A stretch of 64,000 nucleotides of DNA from Marinobacter sp. 1-4A (GCF_016597725.1 NZ_VCGY01000005.1:124001-188000), one strand, 5' to 3'; positions 1 to 10,217 are shown, counted from the stretch's first letter. A program made the numbers and translations. Notes: generated by a model not told the origin, from the sequence alone.

Positions 1-30
1 ATTTTTCAGTCGACACAGGGAATTTGTGCC

Positions 31-2379
31 TTGCCTTCAACCCGGTTTTTCTCGCGTTTGGGTATTCGGCCGCTCGCAATGCGGCTGCTTGCATACGTAT
101 TGCTGTTCAGCCTGGTCATCTCGCTGGTAGCCACCGGCGTGCAGATGATTGGTGAGTTCGAACGCCGAAAATCGGACCTTCAAGAGACTCAGAAACGCGC
201 CGCTGGCCTAGTTTCAGGGGCCATGAGCAATAATATTTGGTTGATGAATTTCAGCGAAGTGGCCAACAGCTTGGATGACATGCGGGCGGTAGAAGCCATC
301 CACTACGCGAGAGTTGTCACCTCAACCGGCGAGCAGTTCACCACAGGCAGCTACCCGGAAGGCCGGGTCATTTCCCAAACGTTCCCGCTGGTGTTCAACC
401 GATCCGCCTTTCGAGGCCCGGAAGATGTGGGCACTCTAACCCTCACCTCTTCCGTAGAACAAGTGTATTCAGACCTTCGCAATCGCGCGCTGATCAATCT
501 TTTGTTCCAGTCAATCGTGGTGATGCTGGGTACTCTGGGGCTAGTGGTGATCGTTCGTCTTATGCTTTCCCGCCACTTGGAATCGATGGCTGATTACGCG
601 GCCAAGCTTAATTTAGACGCGTTGGTCGATCCACTGCAACTCAAGCGCAAACCGCCCCGAACCCCGGATGAGCTGTCTGAGCTTGAACACGCGCTTAATA
701 AAATGCGCCTGCAAATTCTTGAAGATACCCGCTCACTCCGGCAAGCCACTCTGCAGTCGCAAGGTGAGCGAGATGAGGCTATTCAGGCCAACCGTGCGAA
801 AAACCAATTTCTGGCCAACGTGAGCCATGAGCTGCGCACGCCTTTGCAGTCAGTGCTCGGCTACGCCAACCTGCTGACAGATACACCGCTAGATCAGGAA
901 CAACGAGACTACGTACACACGCTGCTCAACGCCTCTGAAAGCCTCTCTGCCATTATTAACGACCTTCTCGACATATCCAGCATGGAAGCCCAAAAACTGG
1001 TGCTTGAGAAGATTCCCTTCGACTTGCGGGAGACTCTAAACGACTTGGTGCACATGCTCGGGGGGCGCGCCCGCGAAAAAGGGCTCGCACTGGAACTACG
1101 CATTGAGGAAGAGCTACCCTGGGCCTTGCGGGGCGATCCTGTACGCATTCGGCAGGTGCTCATCAATCTGGTGTCCAATGCGATTAAATTTACAGATTCA
1201 GGGCATGTGCTCATTAGCATTGAGGTGCTGGGGCGGCGCGACGATAAGGTTCGCCTGCGTTTGGCTGTGGAAGATACGGGGGTTGGTATCAACCCGGAAG
1301 ATGTGCCGCTGGTGTACGAGCCCTATGTTCAGCTAGGCCAGAGATTTCAGCGCCAACTTCCCGGTGCCGGGCTGGGGCTAACGATTTGCCGCCAACTCGT
1401 TACTCTAATGAATGGTTCTTTGGATGTGGAAAGCAGGCCCGGAGAAGGCTCTACATTTTGGGTTGAGCTAACCCTACCGACGGCACCCGAGAGCACAGCA
1501 AGGGTGCGCCCGGATGCACGTATGATTCGGGGTAAGCGTGTTCTTGTGGCGGATTCCTACGAGCTGTCCCGTAAAATCACACTGGAAATGCTGTCGCGCC
1601 ATGAGGTTCACATAGAGGCGGTGAAGTCCGCTGGGGAAGCTCTCACATCGTTACGCTTGGCGTTCGACAATCAGGAGCCGTTTGATGCCATCATTTTGGA
1701 TGGCTTTTTGCCGGATATGGACAGTGATTTGCTTTGCAAGCAGGTGCGAGACAATTCCCTGTGGGCCGATACACGGCTTCTCATTCTCTCTTCAAACCCC
1801 CAGCGCGGCGATGCCGAGCACTTCCGCCAAGCGGGTGCAGATGCGTTTCTCAGCAAGTCTCTGCGGGAGTCTTGCCTAACGCCTATTCTCAACAAGCTTT
1901 TTGAAGATTTATCAAAGGATAAGCGGCGCTTCCGTACTCGGTTTTCCCTTCAGGCTACCCATGAAACGGGCAAACATCAGAAACTGGATTTGCGCCGCAT
2001 GAGGGTGTTGTTGGTAGAAGACAACCCGGTAAACCGTACCCTCACCCGCAGGCTATTAGAGAAGCTTGGGTGTGAAGTGATGACGGCCAATGACGGCGAG
2101 GCGGCAAACAGCCTGTGGCAGCTGCATGCATTTGACCTTATTTTTATGGACTGCATAATGCCCAAAGTTGACGGCTTTGAAGCAACCCGGCGCCTCCGCG
2201 CTTGGGAAGCAACCCACAAGCGCACCAGAGTGCCTGTGGTGGCGCTAACAGCCAGCGCCATGGAAGAAGATGAAGAACGCTGCCGCCGGGCAGGCATGGA
2301 CTCTTTTGTTGCCAAGCCTGTTAACATTGAAACGCTGCGGGCAGTGCTGGACCAATACGCCCGTGGAGCTTCGAAATGA
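31..2379 (+). CDS. Membrane hybrid sensor histidine kinase with two receiver domains
   Basis: A two-component phosphorelay kinase of about 782 residues. Visible in order: membrane segment (about 19-40), periplasmic sensor region, second membrane segment (about 154-178), HAMP linker, HisKA with SHELRTP (His266), HATPase with the N box ([10 protein letters not shown]) and glycine boxes DTGVGI and GAGLGL, a first receiver (Asp557 in LDGFLPDMD) and a second receiver (Asp707 in [10 protein letters not shown]). The first receiver has ADS where two acidic residues are usual, so it may be weak. No Hpt domain is present, so a separate phosphotransfer protein is expected. The start is a TTG preceded by AGGGA about nine bases upstream; the frame stays open to the window edge, so the true start could lie further upstream. 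The signal sensed is unknown. Confidence 0.85.
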   Translation: MPSTRFFSRLGIRPLAMRLLAYVLLFSLVISLVATGVQMIGEFERRKSDLQETQKRAAGLVSGAMSNNIWLMNFSEVANSLDDMRAVEAIHYARVVTSTGEQFTTGSYPEGRVISQTFPLVFNRSAFRGPEDVGTLTLTSSVEQVYSDLRNRALINLLFQSIVVMLGTLGLVVIVRLMLSRHLESMADYAAKLNLDALVDPLQLKRKPPRTPDELSELEHALNKMRLQILEDTRSLRQATLQSQGERDEAIQANRAKNQFLANVSHELRTPLQSVLGYANLLTDTPLDQEQRDYVHTLLNASESLSAIINDLLDISSMEAQKLVLEKIPFDLRETLNDLVHMLGGRAREKGLALELRIEEELPWALRGDPVRIRQVLINLVSNAIKFTDSGHVLISIEVLGRRDDKVRLRLAVEDTGVGINPEDVPLVYEPYVQLGQRFQRQLPGAGLGLTICRQLVTLMNGSLDVESRPGEGSTFWVELTLPTAPESTARVRPDARMIRGKRVLVADSYELSRKITLEMLSRHEVHIEAVKSAGEALTSLRLAFDNQEPFDAIILDGFLPDMDSDLLCKQVRDNSLWADTRLLILSSNPQRGDAEHFRQAGADAFLSKSLRESCLTPILNKLFEDLSKDKRRFRTRFSLQATHETGKHQKLDLRRMRVLLVEDNPVNRTLTRRLLEKLGCEVMTANDGEAANSLWQLHAFDLIFMDCIMPKVDGFEATRRLRAWEATHKRTRVPVVALTASAMEEDEERCRRAGMDSFVAKPVNIETLRAVLDQYARGASK

Positions 2380-2564
2380 ACGTAAACTGCCCTACCTGCA
2401 AGAAATCCGTGGAATGGAAAGACACCAACCCTTGGCGCCCATTCTGCTCGGAGCGGTGCAAACTGATTGATTTCGGCGCTTGGGCCAATGAGGAATATCG
2501 GGTTCCCGCAGAGACAGCGTCTCCGGAAGATCTGGATCAAGGCGGCGATACAACGCGCCACTAA
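2376..2564 (+). CDS. yacG: DNA gyrase inhibitor / zinc-binding protein YacG
   Basis: A 62-residue zinc protein. Four cysteines (C5, C8, C24, C28 in CPTCKK and FCSERCK) form the treble-clef-like zinc site, and the [13 protein letters not shown] stretch is typical of YacG. E. coli YacG binds GyrB and inhibits gyrase. The start overlaps the stop of the kinase gene by 4 bp (ATGA), so the two are translationally coupled. In many relatives yacG sits beside coaE and pilD; here that side lies outside or is replaced by the kinase. Confidence 0.9.
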   Translation: MNVNCPTCKKSVEWKDTNPWRPFCSERCKLIDFGAWANEEYRVPAETASPEDLDQGGDTTRH

Positions 2565-2733
2565 CCCCTCAGACCAAAGATCGTATTGATTTTACCCCCT
2601 GCCTATAATGGGCTTACACGCTTGTAAGTTGTGGTGCAGCAGGTAGCCCGTTACCATTCTGACTGTGATATCTATCGTTAATGTCGGCAGATTCCGGCGT
2701 GTTACTCGCACCGCAAATTTATAAGGTAAAAGT

Positions 2734-3294
2734 ATGAAAGTATCCCGCGTTTCCGTATTGGTTCTTTCTCTGGCTGCGGCCCCTGTGTTCGCAAGCGATT
2801 TGGACCTGAGCCTAACTAACGACTCCGTAAAGGGGCAGGTTAATTTTTTCGGAAACAATAGCGATCTTCAACTGGGTGCTGGCTACACCTACCATGAAGG
2901 CAGTCGTCACATTGGTAATATCGACTTTCATGCCCAAGGTCGCACGGCTTTGGGCAACTTACCCACAACGGCTGGCATTGGCATGCGCGGCATTGTGTGG
3001 GATCAGGACCGTGCCGACGGTGGCGCAGTAGGGCTGGGTGGCTTTGCAACGGTGAATATCCCTAAAGCGCCCGGCCTATCATTCACTGGCGGCCTGCATT
3101 ATGCGCCAAGCATTCTCTCGTTTGGTGACTCTGACGATATGACAAGCCTTGAACTGCGCGCCAGTTATCGAGTTATTCGTAATGCCGAGGTGTTTGCGGG
3201 TTACCGTTACCTGAATACTGAGCTGGAATTTCCATCCAACCCTGACGTAAACCTCGATGAAGGTGTTATGGCTGGCATGAAAATTTTCTTCTAA
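2734..3294 (+). CDS. YfaZ-like outer-membrane beta-barrel protein
   Basis: A 186-residue protein with a classical signal peptide (cleavage likely after VFA, about residue 20) followed by alternating hydrophobic/polar strands and a terminal phenylalanine (MKIFF), as expected of an outer-membrane barrel. The pattern and length fit the YfaZ family, whose transported substrate, if any, is unknown. It has its own upstream gap of about 170 bp and an AAGGT-type ribosome site. The lipoprotein gene starts 26 bp downstream on the same strand, so the two may be co-transcribed. Confidence 0.75.
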   Translation: MKVSRVSVLVLSLAAAPVFASDLDLSLTNDSVKGQVNFFGNNSDLQLGAGYTYHEGSRHIGNIDFHAQGRTALGNLPTTAGIGMRGIVWDQDRADGGAVGLGGFATVNIPKAPGLSFTGGLHYAPSILSFGDSDDMTSLELRASYRVIRNAEVFAGYRYLNTELEFPSNPDVNLDEGVMAGMKIFF

Positions 3295-3320
3295 CACCGC
3301 TTTTGCGGGGGCAACCTGAT

Positions 3321-5510
3321 ATGCGACTGACACTGGGGCTACTTCTTTTCTCTGCGATTACGCTAACAACAGGATGCAGCGGTGATTCCGCTATTGACGG
3401 GGCAAGAGAGCAGCCCAATTCGTTTGCGGGTGAGAAAAATCCAGCGAACGATTTTAGCCCCGGTAGCACCGGAGACTCTGGAGATAACAGCGGTCTCGCA
3501 GCCAATGAAGTTCGCGTAACCATGGAATTGCCCGGTGGCCTTGCGCCAGATGGTGAACCAACACGTCGCAATCTTCGCATTGTGAAACCCGATACGGTTC
3601 GGGTGTACCAAACCAATAGAAACCTGCAGGTACTTGGCGCCCCGGAATACACCACCCGGGAGGATAGCAACGGCGTAACTGTGATCACCTTTGAGAACGG
3701 GCAACCCCTAGCTCCAGACGTTGTCATTGAGGCCCAATATGGCAATGCTGTTTTACGGGCGTTAGCAGCCGACGCTGACCGCGATATCAAGGTTAACCCG
3801 TTTTCCGAATACCTCGTGCGCAACACACTTACGCAATACTCCGCCAGCGAGTTCCAGCGCATTCTGGATTGCGCAGATGAAACCAGCGACACTCTGTGCA
3901 TCAACAAATACGTTTGGCCCGCGTTGGCTGATCAGGTTCACGATTTCGAAATTGATATCCCAACCGGAGCTAGCATTGCAGGGGCACTAGACCTGCTCGC
4001 CCAGCGGGCAGACTTTGCCAGCTATGTTGTTTCAGCGGCAAGTTATCCGTTGCTGGATAACCAGTCCTCAGACAGCATTTCTGCGAGCTCAGCGGAATAC
4101 AACTCTATTTTTATGGGAATAGAGCTGGGCCAGACGTTTCTCGAAAGTAGCTTAACCGGCTCTGGCCAGTGGGGTATTCGCACCGGGCGTGAGGAGTCCA
4201 CCAGCCCCAGTGCCGAAACAGCCTACACATACCCAGGGCTAACCTTGGCCAGCCTTGATGTTTTCAATATCAACGTTACCTCCCTTGCCTCGCAAATTCC
4301 TTACGACCGAAAAACGTTGATTCATAAACAAGGCAACGAGTTTTTTACCCGGGGTACGGATACCTGGGCTTTGAATTCCCATTCAACCTCCCCCGGTGGC
4401 GCTACACTCGATAGAGATACTCGTTTGCTGGCCGTGCGCGCCCTTTATCAAAGCATTACCGGCAGAAACAGCTCGAGAACCATAGGTTGGACCCGCAACC
4501 CTTACTTTCTAGACGCTTACGTTGGCGAAGCGGGCGGCGACAACCTTGGTCCAGACCGTGCTCTGGCAGGCTATTTTAGCGCAGGCAAAGCCATTCAATT
4601 GGAATCAGAGAATGGCAAACTTGCACGTAAACAGACGCTGGAAACCCAGTACGTATCTTCACTTCAGCTAAACCTATTACGGCAGGAAGGCTTTGATGCG
4701 AACACTCTGAACGGCAGGGATTACAACCTCGTTTATTTTGCCACTCGGTTTTCAGAGTCCACAACGCCGCTACAAGTTGAGTCAGGAAACGGGTTATGGC
4801 AGGTGCGCGCAAACGGCGACAACAGCGCCATCACGCAAACAAAAACCTATAGCACCCTAAACCGGGACAGCTCGGGAGCCGTTTTGGTGGGGGGTGACGG
4901 CAGCCGTTCGGATAATTGGATCATCACGCCCCGCACCGCACGCCTGAGTACGGGAGATAAAAACATCGGGCGGCTCAATCTAGATGTAAATAACCCGGCA
5001 GGGCCCTTCGGACAGCCGGATCTGGGCGTAGGCGCTAGCGTGCCTGACGGTTCTCTGTTGGCGTTTAATCTGGTCAATGCTGCGTCGTCTAGCGGCATCA
5101 TTGGTGATGGTCTGCTCATCGCCGCAGAACGGCGCCCGTCACCTGCACCACAATCCGGCCGGTACCGGGTTCAAGGTTTTGCTATGGGCATGGGAGATGG
5201 GCTCAATAGGCTGGCTCACCTGAACGACGGCACTCTGAATCTATCCGGTAGCACCGCAAGCCTGAACAGCAACACCTTAAACGTTGTTCACTCGGTTGAT
5301 AATGCAACCGTTGCTGCGCCCTCCTCCGGGCAACTGTCTACAACCTTGGAGTACAGCGACAAAGGCAATGGCGAAGTGAGCTTTACTGCCGGTGATCTGT
5401 CGCTCACCGGTTTTGTAACGGCTGATCAAACCCAGTTCTTCTTGTTATTCCGCAACACGGTTAACGGCGAAGAGCAGCGAGGCCTTCTTATGGCAACCAA
5501 ACTGCCGTGA
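3321..5510 (+). CDS. Large hypothetical lipoprotein
   Basis: I do not recognise the family. The 729-residue product has a lipoprotein signal peptide ending in LTTGC (lipid-modified Cys19). Residue +2 is Ser, not Asp, which by the Lol rule points to the outer membrane. A low-complexity Ser/Gly/Asp linker (about 20-60) leads into a long soluble body rich in short beta-like segments, with a possible disulfide pair (DCADETSDTLC). An in-frame TTG at 3303 would add six residues, but the ATG at 3321 gives the proper signal peptide with a GGGGG run upstream. It lies 26 bp after the YfaZ-like gene. Confidence 0.75.
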   Translation: MRLTLGLLLFSAITLTTGCSGDSAIDGAREQPNSFAGEKNPANDFSPGSTGDSGDNSGLAANEVRVTMELPGGLAPDGEPTRRNLRIVKPDTVRVYQTNRNLQVLGAPEYTTREDSNGVTVITFENGQPLAPDVVIEAQYGNAVLRALAADADRDIKVNPFSEYLVRNTLTQYSASEFQRILDCADETSDTLCINKYVWPALADQVHDFEIDIPTGASIAGALDLLAQRADFASYVVSAASYPLLDNQSSDSISASSAEYNSIFMGIELGQTFLESSLTGSGQWGIRTGREESTSPSAETAYTYPGLTLASLDVFNINVTSLASQIPYDRKTLIHKQGNEFFTRGTDTWALNSHSTSPGGATLDRDTRLLAVRALYQSITGRNSSRTIGWTRNPYFLDAYVGEAGGDNLGPDRALAGYFSAGKAIQLESENGKLARKQTLETQYVSSLQLNLLRQEGFDANTLNGRDYNLVYFATRFSESTTPLQVESGNGLWQVRANGDNSAITQTKTYSTLNRDSSGAVLVGGDGSRSDNWIITPRTARLSTGDKNIGRLNLDVNNPAGPFGQPDLGVGASVPDGSLLAFNLVNAASSSGIIGDGLLIAAERRPSPAPQSGRYRVQGFAMGMGDGLNRLAHLNDGTLNLSGSTASLNSNTLNVVHSVDNATVAAPSSGQLSTTLEYSDKGNGEVSFTAGDLSLTGFVTADQTQFFLLFRNTVNGEEQRGLLMATKLP

Positions 5511-5531
5511 ACCCTCTGGCAACCTAGCTCG

Positions 5532-5601
5532 TACAACCTGTTATAATGTTAATCATAATGCTCGGTGGTTATAAGCTTGCCGACCACAAAAACAGGTTGT
5601 A
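5532..5601 (+). promoter_or_regulatory. Long hairpin leader with embedded -10 box upstream of bax
   Basis: An 11-bp perfect inverted repeat (TACAACCTGTT at 5532-5542, AACAGGTTGTA at 5591-5601) encloses a TATAAT box (5542-5547) and an inner GTGGT/ACCAC stem. The right arm ends two bases before the GAGAGG ribosome site of the next gene. It could act as an operator pair around the promoter or as a leader fold next to the ribosome site. Function is inferred. Confidence 0.45.
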
Positions 5602-5613
5602 ACGAGAGGTTTT

Positions 5614-6531
5614 ATGTTCCCCGCAACGCGTGCGTTGATGCTGGTAATCCCCTTAGCGGTTTTTGCCATCGCAGGTGGACTTTATACACCGTCGGATCCC
5701 TCAGGGAACAACGCGGGCTCAGAGCCAACTCTGGATTCGCTTCCGCCTTTGCCCGCTTGGGCTCGCGCCGATTTACCAGATTTTTCTAGCTACCGGGATA
5801 CCACCGAAAAGAAAGTCGCTTTTTTCTCGTTTCTTTATCCGCGCATTGTGCTTGCCAACTCCCGCATATTAATTGAGCGGGACTATCTTGACAGTCTCGC
5901 CCGCAAAGAGACCTTATCCAAAAAAGAGCACACCTGGCTTGCAGCTCAAGCCAAGCGATTGCGTGTGGACGAAGAACCCGGCACGCCAGAGCAGTTCAAT
6001 CTTCTGCGAAAGCGGCTGGACGTTATCCCGCCCTCGCTTATTTTGGCTCAGGCAGCCAATGAGTCCGCCTGGGGCACGTCGCGCTTTGCCCTTCGCGGTA
6101 ATAATCTGTTCGGCCAATGGTGCTTCTCGAAAGGCTGCGGCTTAGTTCCACTAAACCGTGTAGAGGGCGCCAGCCATGAAGTAGCCGCCTTTCCTTCGCC
6201 ATATCACTCCGTTCGGGCTTACATTCAGAACCTCAACCGGCATGCGAGCTATCAGGGTTTACGCAACACTCGCCTTGATGACAGAGCCGCAGGCGATCCG
6301 CTCTCCGGGCTTGCTCTGGCACGGGGGTTGGTGAGCTATTCCGAGCGCGGGGAGGAATATGTTGATGAAATTCGGTCGATGATTCGTTATAACAACCTTG
6401 AATTCTACGATACCGAATTCCGAAAGATTCTAAGCGATCGCAGCCCCTTGCATTTGAAGAGTCTGGCATCGGCAAGCGCTGAGCAGATTTTGCTGCCCGG
6501 GCAGATTAGTGGCTCTTCTGCTGAGGGCTAA
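5614..6531 (+). CDS. Bax-type peptidoglycan glucosaminidase
   Basis: A 305-residue protein with an N-terminal membrane anchor or signal (about 6-24) and a C-terminal glucosaminidase domain of the Bax/FlgJ type. The catalytic glutamate is in ANESAWGTSRFA (E150), followed by the NNLFGQWCF and AYIQNLNRH stretches typical of the family. It probably cleaves N-acetylglucosaminyl bonds in peptidoglycan from the periplasmic face. The start has a GAGAGG site directly upstream. A hairpin leader with a -10 box precedes it, so it has its own promoter. Confidence 0.85.
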   Translation: MFPATRALMLVIPLAVFAIAGGLYTPSDPSGNNAGSEPTLDSLPPLPAWARADLPDFSSYRDTTEKKVAFFSFLYPRIVLANSRILIERDYLDSLARKETLSKKEHTWLAAQAKRLRVDEEPGTPEQFNLLRKRLDVIPPSLILAQAANESAWGTSRFALRGNNLFGQWCFSKGCGLVPLNRVEGASHEVAAFPSPYHSVRAYIQNLNRHASYQGLRNTRLDDRAAGDPLSGLALARGLVSYSERGEEYVDEIRSMIRYNNLEFYDTEFRKILSDRSPLHLKSLASASAEQILLPGQISGSSAEG

Positions 6532-6584
6532 CAGCCAACTCACCTTTAAACATTATTGCTTTCAAATAACAGAGACGTTTTCGA

Positions 6585-7496
6585 ATGCTTTATTTTTTAC
6601 CTGCACCGCTAAAAGGCGCTCTGGCGGTTCTGCTTGTAATATCGAGTACCCTTGTACTTTTTCCGTTTCTGATGGTTTTTGCACTGCTGAAACTGGTGCT
6701 ACCGATTACAGTTATTCGCAAAGGCTGCACAGTGGTATTGAACGGCATTGCCCGGCTATGGATAGGGTTCAACAATCTGGTGATGGATCTCCTACACAAG
6801 ATTGAGTGGGATGTACGAGGCGCGCAGCATCTCAGTCAGGAGCATTGGTACTTTGTGACCTGCAACCACCAGAGTTGGGCCGACATACCGGCCATACAGT
6901 ATGTTCTTAACAGCAAGATTCCGCTGCTCAAGTTCTTCCTAAAGAAGGAGTTGATTTGGGTACCACTGCTAGGGGTAGCTTGGTGGGCGCTGGATTTTCC
7001 GTTTATGCATCGTCACACCAAAGAACAGATTGCTAAGAGGCCGGAGCTGAAAGGCAAAGATATAGCCGCAACCGAAGCAGCGTGCGAAAAATTTCGTTAT
7101 ACACCTGTGACTATTTTCAACTTTATGGAAGGCACCCGCTTCACACCTGCCAAGCATCAGCGCCAGAACTCACCATACAAACACCTGCTCAAGCCACGCG
7201 CTGGCGGTACAGCCTTTGTTTTGGGGGCGATGGGCGAGATGCTGCATACCATGCTGGATGTGACCATCGTTTACCCTACAGAACAACCTGTCGGAATTTG
7301 GGATTATCTCAGCGGACGCATTCAAAAAATCACTATTGATATTAAGGTGCGAGAGATTCCGCCGCAGTTTTTAGGAATGGACTACGAGAACAACCGTGAA
7401 ATCCGGGTGGAATTTCAGCGCTGGGTCAGTGCACTCTGGGCTGAAAAAGACGCTCGCATTGAAGCCCTGAAAAACGAGAGTTCTCAAAACCTATAA
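6585..7496 (+). CDS. PlsC/YihG-type acyltransferase
   Basis: A membrane acyltransferase of 303 residues. Two N-terminal hydrophobic segments (about 10-45) precede the NHxxxxD catalytic motif (H95-D100 in NHQSWAD) and the EGTRF substrate-binding block (from E182). This is the glycerolipid acyltransferase fold, and the layout resembles E. coli YihG, which acts on phospholipid intermediates. Exact acyl donor and acceptor cannot be read from sequence. It follows the Bax gene by about 50 bp and runs convergently into the MalT-type regulator. Confidence 0.85.
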   Translation: MLYFLPAPLKGALAVLLVISSTLVLFPFLMVFALLKLVLPITVIRKGCTVVLNGIARLWIGFNNLVMDLLHKIEWDVRGAQHLSQEHWYFVTCNHQSWADIPAIQYVLNSKIPLLKFFLKKELIWVPLLGVAWWALDFPFMHRHTKEQIAKRPELKGKDIAATEAACEKFRYTPVTIFNFMEGTRFTPAKHQRQNSPYKHLLKPRAGGTAFVLGAMGEMLHTMLDVTIVYPTEQPVGIWDYLSGRIQKITIDIKVREIPPQFLGMDYENNREIRVEFQRWVSALWAEKDARIEALKNESSQNL

Positions 7497-7498
7497 CC

Positions 7499-7529
7499 CA
7501 AACCCCATAACCCACAATCAGCGGGTTTG
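7499..7529. terminator. Weak bidirectional hairpin between convergent genes
   Basis: CAAACCC (7499-7505) and GGGTTTG (7523-7529) form a 7-bp perfect stem with a 17-nt loop, filling the 33-bp gap between the acyltransferase and regulator genes. There is no T-run on either side, so termination is only suggested by position. Confidence 0.3.
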
Positions 7530-10217
7530 CTACAGCAGCCCGAGCTCTCTGGCTCGAACCGTTGCCTGAGTTCGGGAACGCACTTCCAGCTTTGCGTTCA
7601 GTCGGCGAGCATGGGTTTTGACCGTATGTAGCGAGATGTGCAAGGTGTCGGCAATCTCCTGATTCGACAGCCCCTTGGCAATCAGCTCCAGAACAACCAA
7701 CTCCCGCTCGCTGATGGGCTCGGCCAGTGAAGCCGGTGACTCCCCTGCTGCTAAACCAAACAGGCGACCCAGAGCGTCCCGGAACGGCGTTTTCGGTAAC
7801 TGGCTGTAGGCTTTTGCCATGAGCTCACTCAATTCCAGTTTCAGTTCGGCAAACGGGCTTATGAAGTGCTCCTTGGCGGCTTCGGATACCACCGCCACGA
7901 GTATATTCTGCGCAGCTGCAAAGCTCTTGTCTTGGTTGACCAGTATGGCTTCCAACAAACGCATGTGCAGGTCTACACCCCAGGGAATGGCTTCGCCATG
8001 GCGCTTGCGCGTGTTGGAAAGAGTCCCACGGGCGTTAAGAGTTTCACCTTTCGCGAGGTCCAGCCGCACCTGAAGGCAATCGAGCAGGCCCGGCATCATC
8101 GGGAAAAGCTCTGGCACACAACCAGCTTCCCTATATGGCTGTAGCTTTTTAAGTGCCTGTGCAACGCTCTCTAGCTGGTTCTGGGCCAGCCAACAACTCG
8201 CTTTGAGGGCTTCGAGCACTGGTACGTACAGAGATTCATCCACTTGCCAGGTATGCATGGTGCGCTCAGCCCTGCCGACCCAGGTGAAAGCCTCTTCTAA
8301 GCGACCTTGAGAGCGACACATCAGCACTCGAATAGCCATAGCCAACAACAAGCCGAGATCGCGTGTCTGTTCCGCGTGGCGACCGCAGGACACCAGCAAA
8401 CGGTCTGCCTCTGCGTCACGCCCCTGATGCCAGAGCACGAGCACCAGATTCAGCTGAAGTCTGGTTTCACCAATGCGCGCTGGCCGCGCTTGTTCCTGAA
8501 TCACCGTATCCAGTGCAGTTCGCAGCAATTGTTCCGCATGCTTCAATGCACCTTTCCCCAACTCAATTCGGGCATGAGCGTAAACTGCCAAGGCTTCTGA
8601 GCCAGAGTCACCCGCCTCTCTGGCCAAACGGGACGCCGCCCGGTTAGCCTCGCGAGCATCCGAAAACCGGCCAGAGGCGCATAACGCACTGGCACGAACC
8701 ATTTGCGTAACAAGCTGGCCCTGAGGTGATAGCTCGCCGCCGGAAAGAGCAAGGTCTGCCATTTCCAGTGCTGGAGTCACCTGCCCTTCGCCACGCAGAA
8801 TAAACGCCTTAAGTGCACAGATCCGTGTTTCGTATTCCTGATAGCTCTGCTTATCCATGCCATCCAGCAGCATTTTTGCCTGCCTGAACTGCCCCCCGAT
8901 CGCATGCACCCAACTGTACACAATTCTCAATCTTGGGCTGCGTTCTAACAACTGGGCGGGAAGGCTCTTACGCAAGCGCAGTAATGAGGCAGTGTCCTGC
9001 CCCAGAAGTAGCGCTTCGGATCCTTCAGATGCAATGCGAATGACTTCATCCGAGTCCCCGGCTAACAGCGAGTATTTCAAGGCTTCGGGAAACTGGTCGC
9101 GACTGCCAAACCACCGGCTCGCAGCGAGCATTCTATCGCTGTGGCCAGCCATTACAGGGGCCTTTAGCCACTCCATCAACAGCGGGTTGAGCCGGTACCA
9201 ACGTCCCCAGCCGGGCATAACCTTTATCGGTAAGCCACGTTCATAAGCCTCGGATGGCAGCAGAAAACCGTCTGGAATGAGTGGCTCCAAAGCCAAAAGC
9301 AACTCATCCGAGCAAAGCCCAAGCTCTGACATGGCTTTTAAAGAGCGAACCTGACCATGAGCCAAGCTGCCCAATACAGACTCCTTTAAGAATCTCTCCA
9401 CGCCGGGCGCTTCTGAAACCGCGTGCCTGTCGGCGCTTTGAAGAATATCGCGGCGGTACAGAGCAAGGGGCGTGGGCCAGCCTTCTGTCAGGTCGTATAA
9501 GTGATCTATAGCTACACTGGTCAGTTGTTGAGTGTTCAGCACATCGCGGAAAAGCTCAAACGTTTCACCCCGACTGAACTCCAGTTTTTCAGGCCCTATA
9601 CGGGTGAACCGGTTTTCCAGCTCTAAAGCGTGGGTTTCATAAGGCAATGCCTGCCGGGAGAGCATGACAACAGAAAAGTGTAACGGAATATCTGCAACTA
9701 GTTGTTGCAGCAAAACAATGACCGCGGGGTTTGTAATCTGGTGCAGGCCATCCAGAACCAGAACAGAGCGTTGCTCTGATGGCTCTCTTTTTAACGCCAG
9801 CAGCATTATGGCCAGAACATCGTGAAAAGTGGTGCCCCCCTGCAGACTAATATCGCAAGATTCGGGAACATCCAAAGCCACAGACAGAAGGTTTAGAAAG
9901 CGGGTGGGCGCGTTGTCTTGACAGTTAAGCGGCAGCCACCGCACACAACCTTCCGGTATGCCAGCTGCCTTAACAGCCGTTGCAACCGTGTGGGATTTAC
10001 CATAGCCACAGGGGGCCTCAACAAAAAGCACGCCCTGCGGGGCTAGGGCATCCTTAACCAAAGCATCCAGATGGGGACGCTCCAAAGAATGTTCAGGCAA
10101 AACCGGCGCCTGCAGTCTTTGCCTAAGCAAGTCTCTTACAAGCTCGCCTCGCTGCAGCCCACTGTTTGCAGATTGGAACTCGTCATTGGCTGCATAGCCA
10201 TCACGGAATGATTTCAC
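7530..10217 (-). CDS. MalT/AlkS-type LuxR-family ATP-dependent regulator
   Basis: A large transcription activator of the LAL class. An N-terminal STAND-type ATPase begins with the Walker A motif APCGYGKS and has a VLVLDGL Walker B. A long helical, TPR-like middle follows, and the last 65 residues are a LuxR helix-turn-helix (SERELVVLELIAKGLSNQEI, then HTVKTHARRLNAKL). Such proteins need ATP plus an inducer to bind DNA. The GTG at 10217 has a GGGG run 6 bases upstream and is preferred; a TTG at 10235 would add six residues. It lies directly downstream of the DUF1302-DUF1329 pair on the same strand, separated by a strong hairpin, and may control that pair; the ligand is unknown. Confidence 0.85.
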   Translation of the reverse strand: MKSFRDGYAANDEFQSANSGLQRGELVRDLLRQRLQAPVLPEHSLERPHLDALVKDALAPQGVLFVEAPCGYGKSHTVATAVKAAGIPEGCVRWLPLNCQDNAPTRFLNLLSVALDVPESCDISLQGGTTFHDVLAIMLLALKREPSEQRSVLVLDGLHQITNPAVIVLLQQLVADIPLHFSVVMLSRQALPYETHALELENRFTRIGPEKLEFSRGETFELFRDVLNTQQLTSVAIDHLYDLTEGWPTPLALYRRDILQSADRHAVSEAPGVERFLKESVLGSLAHGQVRSLKAMSELGLCSDELLLALEPLIPDGFLLPSEAYERGLPIKVMPGWGRWYRLNPLLMEWLKAPVMAGHSDRMLAASRWFGSRDQFPEALKYSLLAGDSDEVIRIASEGSEALLLGQDTASLLRLRKSLPAQLLERSPRLRIVYSWVHAIGGQFRQAKMLLDGMDKQSYQEYETRICALKAFILRGEGQVTPALEMADLALSGGELSPQGQLVTQMVRASALCASGRFSDAREANRAASRLAREAGDSGSEALAVYAHARIELGKGALKHAEQLLRTALDTVIQEQARPARIGETRLQLNLVLVLWHQGRDAEADRLLVSCGRHAEQTRDLGLLLAMAIRVLMCRSQGRLEEAFTWVGRAERTMHTWQVDESLYVPVLEALKASCWLAQNQLESVAQALKKLQPYREAGCVPELFPMMPGLLDCLQVRLDLAKGETLNARGTLSNTRKRHGEAIPWGVDLHMRLLEAILVNQDKSFAAAQNILVAVVSEAAKEHFISPFAELKLELSELMAKAYSQLPKTPFRDALGRLFGLAAGESPASLAEPISERELVVLELIAKGLSNQEIADTLHISLHTVKTHARRLNAKLEVRSRTQATVRARELGLL

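Noticed and set aside
1977..2561. A 194-codon minus-strand frame opposite the hybrid kinase and yacG
   Set aside because: It lies fully antisense to two well-supported genes, has no domain pattern and no ribosome site; it is a shadow frame.
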